Assembly (NCBI GenBank): GCA_040954595.2
Contig: CM082576.2
Coordinates: 15,376,001-15,440,000, forward strand
Reading direction: 5' to 3'
Length of the DNA stretch: 64,000 bases
Source: Balanoglossus misakiensis
Lineage: Eukaryota > Hemichordata
Shown here: positions 61,575-64,000 of the stretch, piece after piece
Position numbering within the stretch: position 1 is the first letter of the stretch
How the letters are laid out: the number at the start of each line of letters is the position of its first letter
Translations under genes and position numbers: made by a program
Notes under the pieces: model-generated
The model's input: the letters and a program-made list of their open reading frames with translations, nothing else
What the model was told of the DNA's origin: nothing
Database searches by the model: none

Positions 61575-62757
61575 CTGTTAACAGTGAAAAAAAAATAATT
61601 GTCCTATTAGTTTGTTGTGTTCAAGATTTCGGTTACAAAACCAAAATAACCCTTACTTGGGAGAAAAATGTAAAGCCCTTTTCTTCAATGTTGTATCAAC
61701 ATCAAAATGAGGCACAAAATGACCACAGCGTTGATTTGGACAAGAATTAATCATAGTGATTGTACGTGATAAGGCGATGGCATTAGTACATAGCTATCAT
61801 TACAACGTGATCCAGCCAATGTGTCACATGTCTTGCCTGAGATGACTTAGTACCGTTTTCTGAAACATTTAAAACACATTGAACCGAGAACTTATCCTCC
61901 CGGGGGCTCTCGACAGTTCCTTCTGATCTTTTACATGTTTAATTCCACCCGCACTTTTCATACAATAGGCGCATTATTAACTCACATCTAATGTGTCATG
62001 GCCTACTCTCCGGAAGTTTCATTGCTCAGGGTAGTATTCAGAGGTCCCTTTTGCAGGAGTTCTGTTCAAGTGCTTGCAGGAGGGCATATTTTAATAATTG
62101 CTGAATACAGTCATGGAGTGATAAAGTACAAACTCTGTGAATACTGTCGAAGCAGACACAAGAATGTTACAAGACACGTTTCTGTTCACATTCAAAGTGT
62201 TAGAATTATGGTAAGCTGAAACAGTTAGAATTACTGTAAACTGAAACAGTTTATTAAGAAAAAATCATCCTCGATTTACGACACCTATTTCTCGGCGGAT
62301 AAGAATTAAATATCGATGGCAGATGGTGACTGGGCTTTTTACGTGTCCCTTAAGGCGAAGGTCATTTCTCTTATTTAACGTTAATCATATCATTGTTGTC
62401 GATGGGTCCTTGTCATTATTATCTAACATCGACAGCTGAAGTACGCCATTGTCAGGTCGGATGTGACATACGCAGTGCACCATACAATATTTCAGCACCG
62501 TGCCCACGTCACTCTCTCCGAGCATAATTTATTTAGTGTGTCTGACTCCGGGGTACATCATTCCCCGGGGTATGTAAACACCGGGGAAGTGAGCCGTGTT
62601 CCTCTGATATCATCACAATTGGAAATATTGATAACCGATGAATGCGTGTCTGAAGAGGTCTTTGTAAGTTGCTGGGGTATAAGATATGAAATGAACGTAA
62701 CTTGAGTGAGATGTAGATGAAGTATTGAAAGTTGATCTGGACGCCGATTATGTTTAC
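61575..62757. other. Region upstream of the first recognised channel exon
   Basis: The missing signal-peptide or N-terminal exon(s) of the channel should lie here or further right, ending one base into a codon. I could not identify one with confidence. No repeat stands out. Confidence 0.35.
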
Positions 62758-63063
62758 CATCTTCTGAATGGCCTCCAAATTAGATCGCCCAAATTCGAGC
62801 ATTAACGAGTTGGATTTTTGAATTGCACCGCCAAGTAACAAACACTTAATCAGGTCTGGGATTAACACCGTGAATTCAGTTGCTCGGATATCCTGGGGGG
62901 AGAAGTCTGCACCGTCAATTTCCAATCGACGCCAACGAAGCAATGAGATAAAGCAGAACAAAACCAAACCGCCTGTATCCGGATCTAATCCACGTATAGA
63001 TCGTGATAAAAATTTCAAAGCTACAGAAGATGCTTCCGAAATTCCCTTAATCGCTGACGACAT
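62758..63063 (-). CDS. Possible first coding exon of an unrecognised gene (102 codons)
   Basis: An ATG-started frame of 306 bases ends at a GTAAAC donor in phase 0. The peptide begins MSSAIKGISEASS and contains LDPDTGGLVLFCFISLLRWR and DFSPQDIRATEFTVLIPDL, a composition that looks like a real, partly helical protein rather than random sequence. It has no signal peptide. Its phase does not match the channel exon at 61574, which needs a preceding exon ending one base into a codon, so it is not directly the channel's upstream exon. I do not recognise the family and found no following exon. Confidence 0.35.
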
Positions 63064-64000
63064 CTTTTAACAAAAATGGCATTTGGGAATTCAGTGAAAC
63101 ATTTACAACCAAACCGAGTGTGCTGACGTCTGACCTAAAGAAAGGTCACAAGCGCGATATATCCTACATGTCAGTGTGAACCTTTTGGTAACTACATGTA
63201 ATTATATTGCCTCGCTAAGAGAAGGGCAATTAACATGAGCAAGTATCACTTTGACATTATGTGTTTCCAACAAGGTCTTAGGAGATGTATTATTATTTTT
63301 TCTTGACGATGCCATCAGTGGATTTGTTAAAATGGCACTTAAACAATTACCATTTCAGTCACGTGTACAAGCATGGAATACCGTTCTCCAATTTTTATTC
63401 CAGAAGGATAGATGAGGGAAATTATTACAATACACCCCAAATTGCAACACACAAGTTACAAAATTTTCCTATGTTTGGATTCTCACATGACATTGCTAAC
63501 AAGAGATATTTACGACCCTTTCCGTTGTTAACATTCGAGCTACATACCACATAGTAAGTTACAATTAAATCATCTGACATAAAACACGGTGTCATTTCCT
63601 TAGTACCAAAGCATTAATGAACGGTATACTTGTTTATGTGGATGTTTTGCTAGATGCAAAAACATGCTTCGTACTCTAGGGACGAGGGGACAGTGTGAGG
63701 ACGTTCATTAATCCATCTTGATCTGTCAACGTAAAAAAAAAAACTAAATTCTCTCGAGGAATGCAGTTACAAGCATTTATCAGGACATCCAGAAATTAGA
63801 AGAAAAATGTACCAACGTTAATAGGTAGAACATAAATCAACAGGCTAAAGTGTCGTGAAAACTCATCAATATCATAGCCTCTCTGCTAAAAAGAATTCAA
63901 ATTTCCAAGTTTCTTTAACTCATTATTCTTGCGAGGAATGTCGGCGAATCCAGCCTGTTGACAAATCGTAGTTTCAATGAAAACGGATCTGATTTCTAAA
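63064..64000. other. Right edge, nothing identified
   Basis: AT-rich sequence without a supportable exon, RNA gene or repeat. It may hold promoter sequence for the 62758-63063 exon. Confidence 0.4.

Overview
The window is nuclear DNA from an animal. Genes are split into short exons with GT/AG introns, intergenic DNA is AT-rich, and microsatellites, miniature transposons and a LINE fragment are abundant. The gene set (single-exon Toll-like receptor, C-type-lectin receptors, cytosolic sulfotransferase, flavin monooxygenase, glycine-receptor-like channel) and the lack of vertebrate-type repeats suggest an invertebrate deuterostome such as a hemichordate or cephalochordate. The organism is an inference; no marker fixes the species. 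Exon models were built by hand from splice signals and reading-phase continuity.

Left third (0-28 kb) is an immune-receptor neighbourhood. A plus-strand C-type-lectin (CTLD) type I membrane protein (189-3760, 5' end outside the window) converges on a large minus-strand receptor (5655-23101). That receptor has a complete CTLD, EGF-type modules, a repeated extracellular module, one membrane helix and a tyrosine-rich tail that fits the ITAM consensus. Upstream of it lies an intact single-exon Toll-like receptor of 977 codons (24637-27570, minus).

Middle third (30-47 kb) is metabolic. A complete seven-exon FMO gene (30553-36810, minus, 501 aa) and a complete six-exon SULT gene (37247-40776, plus, 293 aa) are head to head. 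About 436 bp separates their start codons, with a TATA box facing each way and several nuclear-receptor half-sites. A 5'-truncated LINE sits antisense in an FMO intron. Next come two divergent copies of a small secretory protein of unknown family, both ending in the ER-retention tetrapeptide HDEL. The plus copy is intact; the minus copy carries an in-frame stop and has a 380-bp tetranucleotide repeat just upstream of its start.

Right third (48-64 kb) holds a minus-strand glycine-receptor-like chloride channel subunit. Seven exons (48385-61574) cover most of the ligand-binding domain and M1-M4; the first exon(s) were not found. An unassigned ATG-initiated exon lies at 62758-63063.

The remaining DNA is dominated by repeats: three MITE-like families flanked by TTAA (piggyBac-style), a fourth family with AGGCCAAATAA ends, fold-back elements, a 76-bp tandem array and very long (GTAT)n/(ATAC)n tracts.
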